Shown here: in pieces, positions 15,761 through 23,325 of the stretch
How the letters are laid out: the number at the start of each line of letters is the position of its first letter
Position numbering within the stretch: position 1 is the stretch's first letter
Origin: a virus
Virus record (IMG/VR): IMGVR_UViG_3300024346_000152
Coordinates: 1-42,445 of that record
Length of the DNA: 42,445 nt
Direction: 5' to 3' (one strand)
Program-made: the position numbers and the translations under genes
Notes under the pieces: model-generated
What the model was told of the DNA's origin: nothing
The model's database searches: none
Seen by the model: only the letters and a program-made list of their open reading frames with translations

Positions 15761-16116
15761 ACAATACCCCCTTTCCCATAACCACTGTACAAAACAATAA
15801 ATTTCTAGTATCATGGCCTAAATGGCAGAGCATCCGGCAGTTTGATACAAAGAAAAGACTATTGGCTGTATTGTTTGCTGATATCGGTAGTGAAGAAGTT
15901 GGTATTGCAATAATGGCAGGGGTATTAAGTGGTGGAGAAGTAGATATCATGTGGATTACAATGCACACCTGGGCACAAGATATTAATGGAGACTACGCTA
16001 GATACCTAGAAGATATGTATGATATTAAAGGTGTAGCATTTAATAATGAAGATGAAGCAATAAAGTTTCAGGACTATTTAGAGAAGAAATATATTTGGAA
16101 AACATTACAGGCGTAA
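15757..16116 (+). CDS. Tandem small protein F
   Basis: 119 residues, last of the run; starts in the stop codon of protein E (ATGA). Contains VSWPKWQSIRQFDTKKRLLAVLFADIGSEEVGIAIM and a Trp-rich strand (DIMWITMHTWAQDI). The C-terminus VAFNNEDEAIKFQDYLEKKY keeps the order acidic-turn then aromatic helix but lacks LRW, so membership in the family is uncertain. Ends one base before the exonuclease gene, which makes the whole run one operon with it. Function unknown. Confidence 0.6.
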   Translation: MNNTPFPITTVQNNKFLVSWPKWQSIRQFDTKKRLLAVLFADIGSEEVGIAIMAGVLSGGEVDIMWITMHTWAQDINGDYARYLEDMYDIKGVAFNNEDEAIKFQDYLEKKYIWKTLQA

Positions 16117-16117
16117 T

Positions 16118-16681
16118 ATGGCAAATCACATTATGATAGATATTGAGAGTTTAGATACAACACCTGATTGTGTTATACTAACTATTGGCGCAGTAAGATT
16201 TGATCCTAAAGGTCAAGGTGTAGTTGAACGATTGGAATTACGCCCTACAGTTGAGGATCAGACAGAGATTTACGGGAGAAGTATAAATGAAGATACATTG
16301 CGATGGTGGAGTGAGCAGAGCCCTGAAGCACTTGAAGAAGCTATGGGAGACGGGGGACGTGTGCCATTTAAAGAGTGCATGGAGACCCTTTATAAGTTCT
16401 GTTGGAATCGTGATGCTGTTTGGAGTAATGGTGCGAGCTTTGACGTAGTTGTTATGGAAAATGCATTTAGACAAACAAGCAACAAGCCTAATCCTATTCC
16501 CTGGCCTTTCTGGACTATTAGAGATACTAGAACTATTTACGACATTACGGGTGTAAAACTTAAAGACGGTGGTCATAGTACAAGTCACAAAGCAGTAGAA
16601 GATGCCGAAAGACAAGCTATTGTTGTTCAAAAAGCGTATACTAAGTTAATTAAAGCAGAATTGGTGGCACCAGCAAGATGA
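16118..16681 (+). CDS. dexA: DEDD-type 3'-5' exonuclease (DexA / Rv2179c-like)
   Basis: 187 residues. Exonuclease I motif HIMIDIESLDT gives D8 and E10. The block YGRSINEDTLRWWSEQSPEA parallels T4 DexA, which has a similar TIEWWKNQSPEA. Exo II is WSNGASFDVVVMENAF; Exo III is GHSTSHKAVEDAERQA with His and Asp placed as in DEDDh enzymes. It degrades DNA or RNA 3' ends; T4 DexA is a DNA exonuclease, while the bacterial relative Rv2179c acts on RNA, so the substrate is open. The next gene starts in its stop codon (ATGA). Confidence 0.85.
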   Translation: MANHIMIDIESLDTTPDCVILTIGAVRFDPKGQGVVERLELRPTVEDQTEIYGRSINEDTLRWWSEQSPEALEEAMGDGGRVPFKECMETLYKFCWNRDAVWSNGASFDVVVMENAFRQTSNKPNPIPWPFWTIRDTRTIYDITGVKLKDGGHSTSHKAVEDAERQAIVVQKAYTKLIKAELVAPAR

Positions 16682-17241
16682 GAATAGATAGTGATATTGA
16701 CATTGACTTCGGATCAAGAGATGATTTATTAAAATTAATTAAGCATACTCCTGCCGCAATGCGTAATGTAAAGCCTATGCGTAAACATGCTACTGGGGTG
16801 TATATTACAGATGTGCCATACGATCCAGTTAATGATATGGCAAGTATAGATTATACAGTTGCAGATAAGCGTGGTTATTTTAAACTAGACCTATTGAATG
16901 TACACGTTTATAGTCAGGTACGTGATGAACAACATCTATTAGAGTTGATGCATGAACCCAATTGGAGTAAATTAAAAAATCCTATATTTGTAGAAAAGCT
17001 AATTCACTTAAACAATCAGTTCTACAATTTACAAAAGATGCCAGAACCAGTAGATAGTATTACAAGATTAGCTATGTTTTTAGCAGTTATTCGTCCTGGT
17101 AAAAAGCATTTGATCGGTGAAAGATGGAGTGAGATTGCTAAAACTGTGTGGGATAAAGGAACCGATGGGTATACTTTTAAGAAAAGTCATGCCATAAGTT
17201 ATTCATGGCTTGTTGCTGTTCATATGAACCTATTAGGGTAA
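16678..17241 (+). CDS. Mini-protein with C-family DNA polymerase (DnaE/PolC) motifs
   Basis: 187 residues. The N-terminus DSDIDIDFGSRDDLLKLI looks like the catalytic PD-x-D-x-DF motif of bacterial DNA polymerase III alpha, which supplies two of the active-site aspartates. The C-terminus YTFKKSHAISYSWLVAVHM matches the downstream F-N-KSHA-x-x-Y-A motif of the same enzymes. The ~600 residues that normally separate these motifs are replaced by ~150 residues. It cannot be a full polymerase; it may be a derived regulator, decoy or clamp-interacting remnant. Coupled to the exonuclease by ATGA overlap, a pairing reminiscent of polymerase plus proofreading. Its 3' end overlaps the convergent minus-strand gene by nine bases. 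Confidence 0.6.
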   Translation: MRIDSDIDIDFGSRDDLLKLIKHTPAAMRNVKPMRKHATGVYITDVPYDPVNDMASIDYTVADKRGYFKLDLLNVHVYSQVRDEQHLLELMHEPNWSKLKNPIFVEKLIHLNNQFYNLQKMPEPVDSITRLAMFLAVIRPGKKHLIGERWSEIAKTVWDKGTDGYTFKKSHAISYSWLVAVHMNLLG

Positions 17242-17613
17242 GCGTTTAACTAGTGTAATACTACGGCGTTTGCTTCTACGTTTGTTTAATTCAATGATAC
17301 TACATACAGGACCGTGTAGTATTGTGAGACTTTTGTTATTGAATGTTCTAATATAGGGTTTAAAGATGCTCCATTCATCTTTTAAGAACAGATTTATGGG
17401 AATTAATCTATTACTTTCCCACCACCAAACGTCTCCTAATTCCAAGAATTTCTCTTTAATGTTATTATCTATAATAGCCCCGTAGTCATATATAGTGGTG
17501 ACGATATCGTCACGGTTCTGGACAATGCCCACATAATCCTGATTTGCGTAGGCACAAATGGTTATGAAGGGGTGATTTTCAGTTAGGCGTTTAAAAAACT
17601 CGTTTTGTATCAT
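17233..17613 (-). CDS. Minus-strand late protein of unknown function (126 aa)
   Basis: 126 residues starting at ATG 17613. A longer frame to 17652 exists, but its first codons contain a late promoter box, so the downstream Met is preferred. Sequence features: ENHPFITICAYANQDYVGIVQNRDD, then KEKFLELGDVWWWESNRLIPINLFLKDEW, then a basic C-terminus (NKRRSKRRSITLVKRLP). I recall similar unnamed proteins with a WWW-x-SNR-x-IPIN core in T4-like cyanophages. Function unknown. It converges with the DnaE-like gene. Confidence 0.65.
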   Translation of the reverse strand: MIQNEFFKRLTENHPFITICAYANQDYVGIVQNRDDIVTTIYDYGAIIDNNIKEKFLELGDVWWWESNRLIPINLFLKDEWSIFKPYIRTFNNKSLTILHGPVCSIIELNKRRSKRRSITLVKRLP

Positions 17614-17633
17614 TAAAATTATAGTCTCGGATA

Positions 17634-17641
17634 TATTTATC
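17634..17641 (-). promoter_or_regulatory. Late promoter, minus strand (GATAAATA)
   Basis: Reads GATAAATA on the minus strand, 20 bases before the ATG at 17613. Its presence fixes the start of the minus-strand gene downstream of it. Confidence 0.6.
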
Positions 17642-17680
17642 ACCCTTCCCAAACCAATAATAAATTAATATATATGGATG

Positions 17681-17713
17681 ACTAAATACACAATAGGAGA
17701 TTACATTTGTGTA
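17681..17713 (+). promoter_or_regulatory. Late promoter inside a start-covering hairpin (virion protein 17709)
   Basis: Late-type box ACTAAATA (17681-17688). TACACAA (17687-17693) is the exact complement of TTGTGTA (17707-17713), which contains the GTG start; the SD AGGAG (17695-17699) is in the loop. RNA starting near 17694 would lack the left arm. Confidence 0.5.
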
Positions 17714-18476
17714 CTCAACCCAAGTTTTCATTTATACACAACGCCAGATCGTTGTACTATTATCAGGATATTCGCCAAGGAGTTATATGCCTCAGTATGC
17801 CAAACCACTGACCCTACACAAAGGTGTAGACAATCAAATACAGTTTCAGTTCCTTAATCAGCAACAAAAACCGGTAGATATTACAGGTAAGTCTATCGTA
17901 TGTAGAATTATTAACTCTACTGGTGGAGCGGTATTATTACAAAAAGCATTAACATTACAATTACCTGCAACGGGTATTGCCGCACTAGAATTAGGTCCTG
18001 CTGATATAGACGGATTTGATGCACAGAAGTGTTATTATTCATTAGAAATTCCAGTGGGTGAGTTTGACTTCCCTGTATTTGTAGACCAAAATGCAGGAGC
18101 ACGTGGTGATTTAAACATTGTTAATAGTATCCTTCCTAGCTTTATTCCTTCAATGCCTGTCACAATTCCTACTGGTCAAGCATTCCCTAATAATAACGCA
18201 AATGGGAATAGCGATAGCAATCTAATATATTACACTAGCGTTATCAGTACAAATGACAATAGCATATTGACCATACAAGCTGAATATAGTGACTATTATG
18301 GTAACATAGCTATTGAAGGTTCCACAATTGTTGATGGAGATTGGTATCCAATCTTTGCTGACACATATGAAGAAGTAACCGATACAAAAGGTTATGTTGT
18401 AGAAGGCTTTCACCCATATATCAGAATGCAATTTGAAAGCAATGCTGGTATGGTAACTAATATATTAGCAAGATAA
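17709..18476 (+). CDS. Virion structural protein, baseplate or fibre type
   Basis: 255 residues from GTG 17709, with AGGAG nine bases upstream; ATG at 17787 is an alternative. The first ~25 residues are hydrophobic. Residues ~35-130 (LTLHKGVDNQIQFQFLNQQQKPVDITGKSIVCRI...) are a beta-sandwich resembling BppU/baseplate upper protein N-domains. The C-terminal half is another beta-rich domain (VISTNDNSILTIQAEYSDYYGN, EGFHPYIRMQFES). A late promoter and this fold support a virion role, perhaps in the baseplate or receptor apparatus. Confidence 0.65.
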   Translation: MYSTQVFIYTQRQIVVLLSGYSPRSYMPQYAKPLTLHKGVDNQIQFQFLNQQQKPVDITGKSIVCRIINSTGGAVLLQKALTLQLPATGIAALELGPADIDGFDAQKCYYSLEIPVGEFDFPVFVDQNAGARGDLNIVNSILPSFIPSMPVTIPTGQAFPNNNANGNSDSNLIYYTSVISTNDNSILTIQAEYSDYYGNIAIEGSTIVDGDWYPIFADTYEEVTDTKGYVVEGFHPYIRMQFESNAGMVTNILAR

Positions 18477-18489
18477 ACAACCATAGTTG

Positions 18490-18518
18490 TTGATATCTCT
18501 GTTAGAGTATGTTATACT
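18490..18518 (+). promoter_or_regulatory. Sigma70 promoter of the primase gene, near-leaderless
   Basis: TTGATA 18490-18495, 17-base spacer, TATACT 18513-18518 with TG at 18510-18511 (extended -10). Seven bases separate it from the ATG at 18526. Confidence 0.75.
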
Positions 18519-18525
18519 ACTACTA

Positions 18526-19503
18526 ATGTTTGATATTTTATCTATAATTCCCGGCAAGAAAAAGACTACAAGTAGCGGCTGGCATAGCTTTAATGCTATT
18601 TGTTGCGGCCATCTTGGGCATAAACCTGACCGCAGAATGCGAGGTGGCATTAAGTTTGACGGACAAACTAACTGGTCTATGCATTGTTTTAACTGTGGAT
18701 ACAAATGTAACTTTGTATTAGGTCGTAGCATATCATATAAAACAAAGCAACTATTATTATGGTGCGGCATTGACGATACACAAATAGGTAAGTGGAGTTT
18801 AGAAAGTCTACAACAAAAAGATTTACTTGATATTGTCATACAAAAGAAAACTAAAATAAAAATCAAATTCAAGGATCACGAATTACCTGAGGGTGAAATG
18901 TTAGACGAAAATAATCCATTACACAAAGTGTATGTTGATTATGTGCAATCGAGGGGGATAAATCATAATGAGTATCCGTTCTTAATAACACCTAATCTAA
19001 AAGGTCGTTACGCAAATAGAATAATCATTCCCTACACTTATAAGAATAAAATTGTTGGTCACACTAGCAGGTTCTTAGACAATAAAATACCAAAATATAT
19101 CAACGAACAACAGCCGGGCTATGTGTTCAACATTGATATACAGAAACCTGAATGGCAAGTATGTATCTTAACAGAAGGTATATTTGATGCATTAAGTATC
19201 GATGGTATAGCAATTATGCATGATGACATAAGCAACGAGCAAGCACAATTGATTGCATCATTAAATAAACAAATTATTGTAGTCCCTGATAGAGATAAAA
19301 CAGGATTAAAATTATGTGATAGGGCATTAGAATTAGGTTATAGCGTTAGTTTACCTAATTGGGAAACGGATATTAAGGATGTTAATGATGCTGTAGTGCG
19401 CTATGGTAAATTGGCAACTCTATTAAGTATCTTACAAAATGCTACAATGAGTAAAATAAAAATAGAAATACAGAGGAAGAAAATTGAGAAAACAATCGGA
19501 TAA
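18526..19503 (+). CDS. 61: DNA primase (gp61-like)
   Basis: 325 residues from ATG 18526; the frame is open further upstream but that part is the promoter. N-terminal zinc ribbon: ICCGHLGHKPDRRMRGG then CFNCGYKC, the phage version of a CHC2 finger. The TOPRIM domain has CILTEGIFDALSID (catalytic Glu) and IIVVPDRDKTGL (D-x-D). Makes RNA primers for lagging-strand synthesis with the adjacent gp41 helicase, whose gene overlaps its end by 20 bases. Length is close to T4 gp61 (342). Confidence 0.88.
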   Translation: MFDILSIIPGKKKTTSSGWHSFNAICCGHLGHKPDRRMRGGIKFDGQTNWSMHCFNCGYKCNFVLGRSISYKTKQLLLWCGIDDTQIGKWSLESLQQKDLLDIVIQKKTKIKIKFKDHELPEGEMLDENNPLHKVYVDYVQSRGINHNEYPFLITPNLKGRYANRIIIPYTYKNKIVGHTSRFLDNKIPKYINEQQPGYVFNIDIQKPEWQVCILTEGIFDALSIDGIAIMHDDISNEQAQLIASLNKQIIVVPDRDKTGLKLCDRALELGYSVSLPNWETDIKDVNDAVVRYGKLATLLSILQNATMSKIKIEIQRKKIEKTIG

Positions 19504-20923
19504 TAAAGAATATACTGTAGAATTGCAAAAGTTGTTTCTGCAAATGATGATTACAAATGCCGAGCTATATACCAGAGTTATGAACATCATGAACTCGGAA
19601 AACTTTGATAAATCATTGCGCCCTGCCGCAGAATTATTTAAAGAGCATACAACAAAATATGGAGTACTACCTGATAGTACACAGATTAAAGCATTAACTG
19701 GTATAGATATTGAAGTCATACCTGAACTGAGTCAAGGACATTATGATTGGTTCTTTGAAGAATTTGAAAGTTTTACTAAACGACAAGAACTAGAAAGAGC
19801 AATATTAAAAAGTGCTGACTTACTTGAGAAAGGTGATTTTGGTCCTGTTGAGAAACTAATTAAAGATGCAGTACAAATCAGTTTACAGAAAGACATGGGT
19901 ACAGATTATTTTGCTGATCCAGCAGGAAGAATTAACAAATATTTTAACAGTGGTGGACAAGTTAGTACAGGCTGGCCGCAAATGGATAAGATATTATATG
20001 GTGGTATGAGTCGTGGTGAATTGAATATCTTTGCAGGTGGTTCAGGTTCAGGTAAAAGTCTTGTTATGATGAACATAGCATTAAATTGGTTACAAACAGG
20101 AATGAGCGGAGTCTATGTCACATTAGAATTGAGTGAAGAATTAACTAGTTTGCGTACAGATGCTATGTTAACTAATATGGGTACAAGAGATATTCGTAAA
20201 GATATCGGATCAACTGAACTCAAAGTTAAGATGGTAGGCAAGAAAGCAGGTAAATATCGTGTTAAAGGATTGCCTGCACAAAGTAATGTAAATGACATTC
20301 GTGCTTATTTAAAAGAGGTACAAATTCAAACAGGTATTAACATTGACTTTGTGATGATTGACTATTTGGATCTAGTAATGCCAGTATCTGTTAAAGTCAA
20401 TCCTAACGACCAGTTCATCAAAGACAAGTATGTTGCTGAAGAATTGCGTAATCTTGCAAAAGAGATGGGGATACTAATGGTGACTGCATCACAGTTAAAT
20501 CGTAGTGCAGTAGATGAGATTGAATTTGACCACAGTCACATTGCTGGTGGTATCAGTAAGATTAACACAGCAGATAATGTGTTTGGTATCTTTACAAGTC
20601 GTAGTATGCGAGAGCGAGGTAAATATCAGATTCAATGTATGAAGTCACGTAGTTCGACGGGTGTAGGTATGAAGATTGATTTAGAATATAATATTGAAAC
20701 CATGCGTATTAGCGACAATGGGGGCGACGGTGACGATAGTTATAAACCTCAACCTAGTGCTATTGATATTATGAATAAGTTAAAGCCACAATCTACACTA
20801 CAATCAACTGATCCTATTATTGACCAAGCTACAGGAGAAATATTAGAGCCTGAAAACAAGAAAGTTGTAGTAGATGTTCAAGGGTCAAAATTGAAAAATT
20901 TGCTTAACAGTTTAAAGAAATAA
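19484..20923 (+). CDS. 41: Replicative DNA helicase (gp41-like, DnaB family)
   Basis: 479 residues (T4 gp41 475). TTG start at 19484, with AGAGGAAG about eight bases upstream, inside the primase gene. The N-domain is helical. The RecA-like domain has Walker A GGSGSGKS at 185-192, a Walker B region FVMIDYLDLVMP, and DnaB-type motifs VTASQLNRSAVDE and MKSRSSTGVG. The hexamer unwinds the fork and partners with primase. The C-terminus is flexible. A late promoter follows. Confidence 0.92.
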   Translation: MRKQSDNKEYTVELQKLFLQMMITNAELYTRVMNIMNSENFDKSLRPAAELFKEHTTKYGVLPDSTQIKALTGIDIEVIPELSQGHYDWFFEEFESFTKRQELERAILKSADLLEKGDFGPVEKLIKDAVQISLQKDMGTDYFADPAGRINKYFNSGGQVSTGWPQMDKILYGGMSRGELNIFAGGSGSGKSLVMMNIALNWLQTGMSGVYVTLELSEELTSLRTDAMLTNMGTRDIRKDIGSTELKVKMVGKKAGKYRVKGLPAQSNVNDIRAYLKEVQIQTGINIDFVMIDYLDLVMPVSVKVNPNDQFIKDKYVAEELRNLAKEMGILMVTASQLNRSAVDEIEFDHSHIAGGISKINTADNVFGIFTSRSMRERGKYQIQCMKSRSSTGVGMKIDLEYNIETMRISDNGGDGDDSYKPQPSAIDIMNKLKPQSTLQSTDPIIDQATGEILEPENKKVVVDVQGSKLKNLLNSLKK

Positions 20924-20935
20924 AACCGTAAAATA

Positions 20936-20943
20936 GATAAATA
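20936..20943 (+). promoter_or_regulatory. Late promoter (GATAAATA)
   Basis: Exact box, 16 bases before the ATG at 20960. AATAG (20932-20936) can pair with CTATT (20955-20959) directly before the start codon, a weak version of the start-covering hairpin seen at other late genes. Confidence 0.6.
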
Positions 20944-20959
20944 CTATTAGGAAACTATT

Positions 20960-21214
20960 ATGCAAAAACAAACTCGCAGCCTTCTGCAGGAATTGGAAGC
21001 TATCGGCAATAATCGTGATACAAGTCACGTTATTGAGAGTAGAGCCCACAATATCATTACCAGTGCAATCAATCTATTAGAGATGATTAATAGGAATTAT
21101 CCTAAAGAACAAGCAGAGATATTAGAGAGAAAGTTGCTTGGTGCGATTAAATCCCGTGACCAAGGAAAGTTCTCTAAATCAATAAAGAAGAACAGCGACA
21201 AAGAGCAGTTATGA
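20960..21214 (+). CDS. Small helical late protein (84 aa)
   Basis: 84 residues, not recognised, with AGGA before the ATG. Almost entirely helical, with a basic C-terminus (KSRDQGKFSKSIKKNSDKEQL). It has its own late promoter and its stop overlaps the start of the next gene (ATGA), so the two are made together. A DNA-binding or adaptor role is possible but not shown. Confidence 0.6.
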   Translation: MQKQTRSLLQELEAIGNNRDTSHVIESRAHNIITSAINLLEMINRNYPKEQAEILERKLLGAIKSRDQGKFSKSIKKNSDKEQL

Positions 21215-22359
21215 ATTTAGCGGAAACACTAGCATTACTTAAATCTAAAATTGACAAACTATCTATAAATGAAGATAAAGGTCATTTAGACCATCCAGAA
21301 GATTTAATCTTTTTGGGTGGAAGTGATGGTGCTAATCGTGCGATACAAGCTACTATTGCTACAGTTAAAAATCCAGCAACAGTTACAATCAAATGGGATG
21401 GATATCCTGCATTGATATTTGGACGTAATAGTTCAGGTAAGTTTAGTATTATGGACAAGCATATGTTCAATAAGAAAGACGGTACTGGTCGTCAAGTATT
21501 CAGCCCAGAACAGTTTGTTCAATATGACCAAGCACGTGGTGTAGGACGTGATAGTTTATGGCCTATTATTAATGAGATATGGCCTGGATTAGAAAAAGCT
21601 AGCAAAGGTGCTAAAGGGTATTATTGGGGTGACTTATTATTTCATCAACCATTAAAAGACCAAAATGGTAGTTATGTTTTTAAAGCTAATCCTAATGGTA
21701 TTACCTATAATGTAGAAGCTAATAGCCCAATTGGACAATTAATGAGTGGAAAACGTGCTGGAATTGCCGTACATCAATATATTGATCCTAATGCAATGAC
21801 TACAGATGAAGCAGTTACATTGAATGGTAATATTGGCCAATTAAAGAATAATAGTGATGTTGCAATTGTTCCTAGTGCTATGCCAACAGCTCCTAAACTT
21901 AAGATAGATACCACCTTAGTAAAGAATGCACAAAATGCAATTAAGAAATATGGTCCTGCAGTAGATCAATTAATGAATAGTGCACCACAAGCACGTAATA
22001 CGTTTAATCAATTATTTACTGTATATATTAACAAGAAAATTGTTGCAGGTGATTTGAACAATCTACTTGCTGGATTTATGGATTTTGTACAGAATAGACC
22101 TATGACCGATAAAATGAAAGCAAAGATAGTTGAGCATTTAAAAGCTAACGAAGCTGGGTTAGTAGGTGCGTTCACTATATGGATTGAGATGTACAAACTA
22201 AAAATGTCAGTTGTCAATCAATTGAATAAAGCCGCAGAAGTTAGTCCTGTCAAAGGATATTTACAAGATGGTACCGAGACACATGAGGGTTTTGTGTCTA
22301 ATGGGTTAAAATTTGTAGATAGAATGGGCTTTAGTCGTCAAAATCTAGCCGGAAGATAA
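21211..22359 (+). CDS. DUF6267-like protein with nucleotidyltransferase/ligase motifs
   Basis: 382 residues. The stretch VTIKWDGYPALIFGR (K61-W-D-G) fits motif I (K-x-D-G) of the DNA/RNA ligase and capping-enzyme superfamily, where the Lys takes the AMP or GMP. GYYWGDLLF (136-144) sits where motif IIIa is expected, and EGFV (359-362) followed by K367 in LKF fits motifs IV and V. The opening DHPEDLIFLGG and the KWDG block resemble cyanophage proteins I recall under DUF6267. An RNA- or DNA-end joining or sealing role is inferred. The long segment before motif IV is helical and unlike standard ligases. Late expression with the preceding small protein. Confidence 0.65.
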   Translation: MNLAETLALLKSKIDKLSINEDKGHLDHPEDLIFLGGSDGANRAIQATIATVKNPATVTIKWDGYPALIFGRNSSGKFSIMDKHMFNKKDGTGRQVFSPEQFVQYDQARGVGRDSLWPIINEIWPGLEKASKGAKGYYWGDLLFHQPLKDQNGSYVFKANPNGITYNVEANSPIGQLMSGKRAGIAVHQYIDPNAMTTDEAVTLNGNIGQLKNNSDVAIVPSAMPTAPKLKIDTTLVKNAQNAIKKYGPAVDQLMNSAPQARNTFNQLFTVYINKKIVAGDLNNLLAGFMDFVQNRPMTDKMKAKIVEHLKANEAGLVGAFTIWIEMYKLKMSVVNQLNKAAEVSPVKGYLQDGTETHEGFVSNGLKFVDRMGFSRQNLAGR

Positions 22360-22387
22360 GCCAAATCCTGGATTTTTTTGTGCCAGG

Positions 22388-22423
22388 CATAAATAAGTGT
22401 AGAGCTATATGCTCACAAACTTA
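22388..22423 (+). promoter_or_regulatory. Late promoter with leader hairpin (virion protein 22437)
   Basis: CATAAATA at 22388-22395. TAAGT (22394-22398) can pair with ACTTA (22419-22423) and GAGC (22402-22405) with GCTC (22411-22414). The outer right arm touches the RBS AAAGGA. Predicted start is about 22401, so the late RNA keeps only the inner stem. Confidence 0.5.
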
Positions 22424-22436
22424 AAGGAATTTTATC

Positions 22437-22802
22437 ATGGCACAATTTACACGCACAAACGGTGACTATCTACCAGTTATTAACTACGATAGCCCAGCTT
22501 ACACAAACTCTGGTGTTAACGCTGTTACTTCAGCCGCAACAGTTCAACCTCAAGGTCCTAAGTTAGACTTTTTCACTGTCACATTTGATGGTGCATTGAC
22601 TACAACTCAATTGAACACAGCAGTTCAAACGATTCAACAACTATGCACAATTTACATGTATGAGTACACAGATGATACTAATGATACATTAGCTATTGCT
22701 GTTTATCCAGTTGGCGCATGGACAACTACATCTTTAGACACTGCTTTGACAGCGGCTGTTGAAGCTGTTACAGTTACTGCTACTGCTACATTCACAGGTT
22801 AA
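22437..22802 (+). CDS. Small virion protein, Thr/Ala-rich (121 aa)
   Basis: 121 residues, beta-rich, Thr, Ala and Val heavy (TAAVEAVTVTATATFTG), without Cys-rich or enzymatic motifs. Strong late promoter, good RBS (AAAGGA) and a dedicated terminator mark it as an abundant monocistronic late product, probably a decoration, tube-associated or other structural protein. No specific family recognised; it is not obviously the gp19 tail tube, which is longer. Confidence 0.65.
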   Translation: MAQFTRTNGDYLPVINYDSPAYTNSGVNAVTSAATVQPQGPKLDFFTVTFDGALTTTQLNTAVQTIQQLCTIYMYEYTDDTNDTLAIAVYPVGAWTTTSLDTALTAAVEAVTVTATATFTG

Positions 22803-22822
22803 TTTTTAACTTGATTAAAAGG

Positions 22823-22847
22823 ACCCGAGAAATTCTCGGGTTTTTTT
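22823..22847 (+). terminator. Rho-independent terminator
   Basis: ACCCGAGA, loop AAT, TCTCGGGT: a perfect 8-bp stem whose 3' end runs into seven T. Ends the unit of the small virion protein. Confidence 0.9.
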
Positions 22848-22853
22848 ACCTCT

Positions 22854-22881
22854 ATTAAATAGTAATATGAGTTTTACTATT
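22854..22881 (+). promoter_or_regulatory. Variant late promoter inside a start-covering hairpin (gene 22867)
   Basis: Late-type box ATTAAATA (22854-22861), five bases before the ATG. AATAGTAA (22858-22865) is the exact complement of TTACTATT (22874-22881), leaving the start codon in an 8-base loop. A transcript starting near 22867 would lack the left arm. Confidence 0.45.
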
Positions 22882-23325
22882 ACTTGCTACACGCTATTTG
22901 ATATTACCCCCACAGGAGTAATGAATAGGAATCGTCCTGTAGTTGATGAAGAAATACCAATTTGGTTACAAAAAAGAAACACACAATGTAATTTTGATAC
23001 AGTGATACAATCAATCTCATTAAGAAGTCAACCTGACGTTACTAGAAATCCAGAAAAAATACAAATACGATTTGATGAATTTAATAACTTTGGATTTTTA
23101 TATCAACAACTTGAAAATGAAACGTATGATTGTTGGTCATTTGACTTTGACATTCAACATCCTAGTGTGTTCAATGATGGTATAAATGAGTTAGGATCAT
23201 TATATAGTGATTGTGATACAGTTCCTATGATTAAAACTAATACTGCTTGGAATAAACTTCCTGCATTCTTAGATACATCTGATGAACTTAGAAATATATA
23301 TTTTAAAGTAGTAAATTATGGTTAA
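22867..23325 (+). CDS. Hypothetical late protein (152 aa)
   Basis: 152 residues, not recognised. Acidic, with mixed strands and helices (FTITCYTLFDITPTGVMN, WLQKRNTQCNFDTVIQSISLR, FGFLYQQLENETYDCWSFDFD). Five Cys but no regular metal-binding spacing. Located just after a terminator with a late-type box five bases before the ATG, so an almost leaderless late mRNA is expected. Overlaps the next gene by eight bases. Confidence 0.6.
   Translation: MSFTITCYTLFDITPTGVMNRNRPVVDEEIPIWLQKRNTQCNFDTVIQSISLRSQPDVTRNPEKIQIRFDEFNNFGFLYQQLENETYDCWSFDFDIQHPSVFNDGINELGSLYSDCDTVPMIKTNTAWNKLPAFLDTSDELRNIYFKVVNYG

Noticed and set aside
17614-17652. Longer N-terminus for the minus-strand gene 17233-17613
   Set aside because: This part contains an exact late promoter box in the correct orientation, so RNA from it would not include the extended start.
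18487-18525. Extension of the primase gene to an upstream in-frame start
   Set aside because: The extra codons coincide with the -35 and -10 elements of its promoter, and the conserved protein begins at the ATG at 18526.
22367-22387. CCTGG...CCAGG with a T-run as a possible terminator
   Set aside because: The T-run lies in the loop, not after the stem, and the right arm runs into the late promoter; it does not have terminator form.
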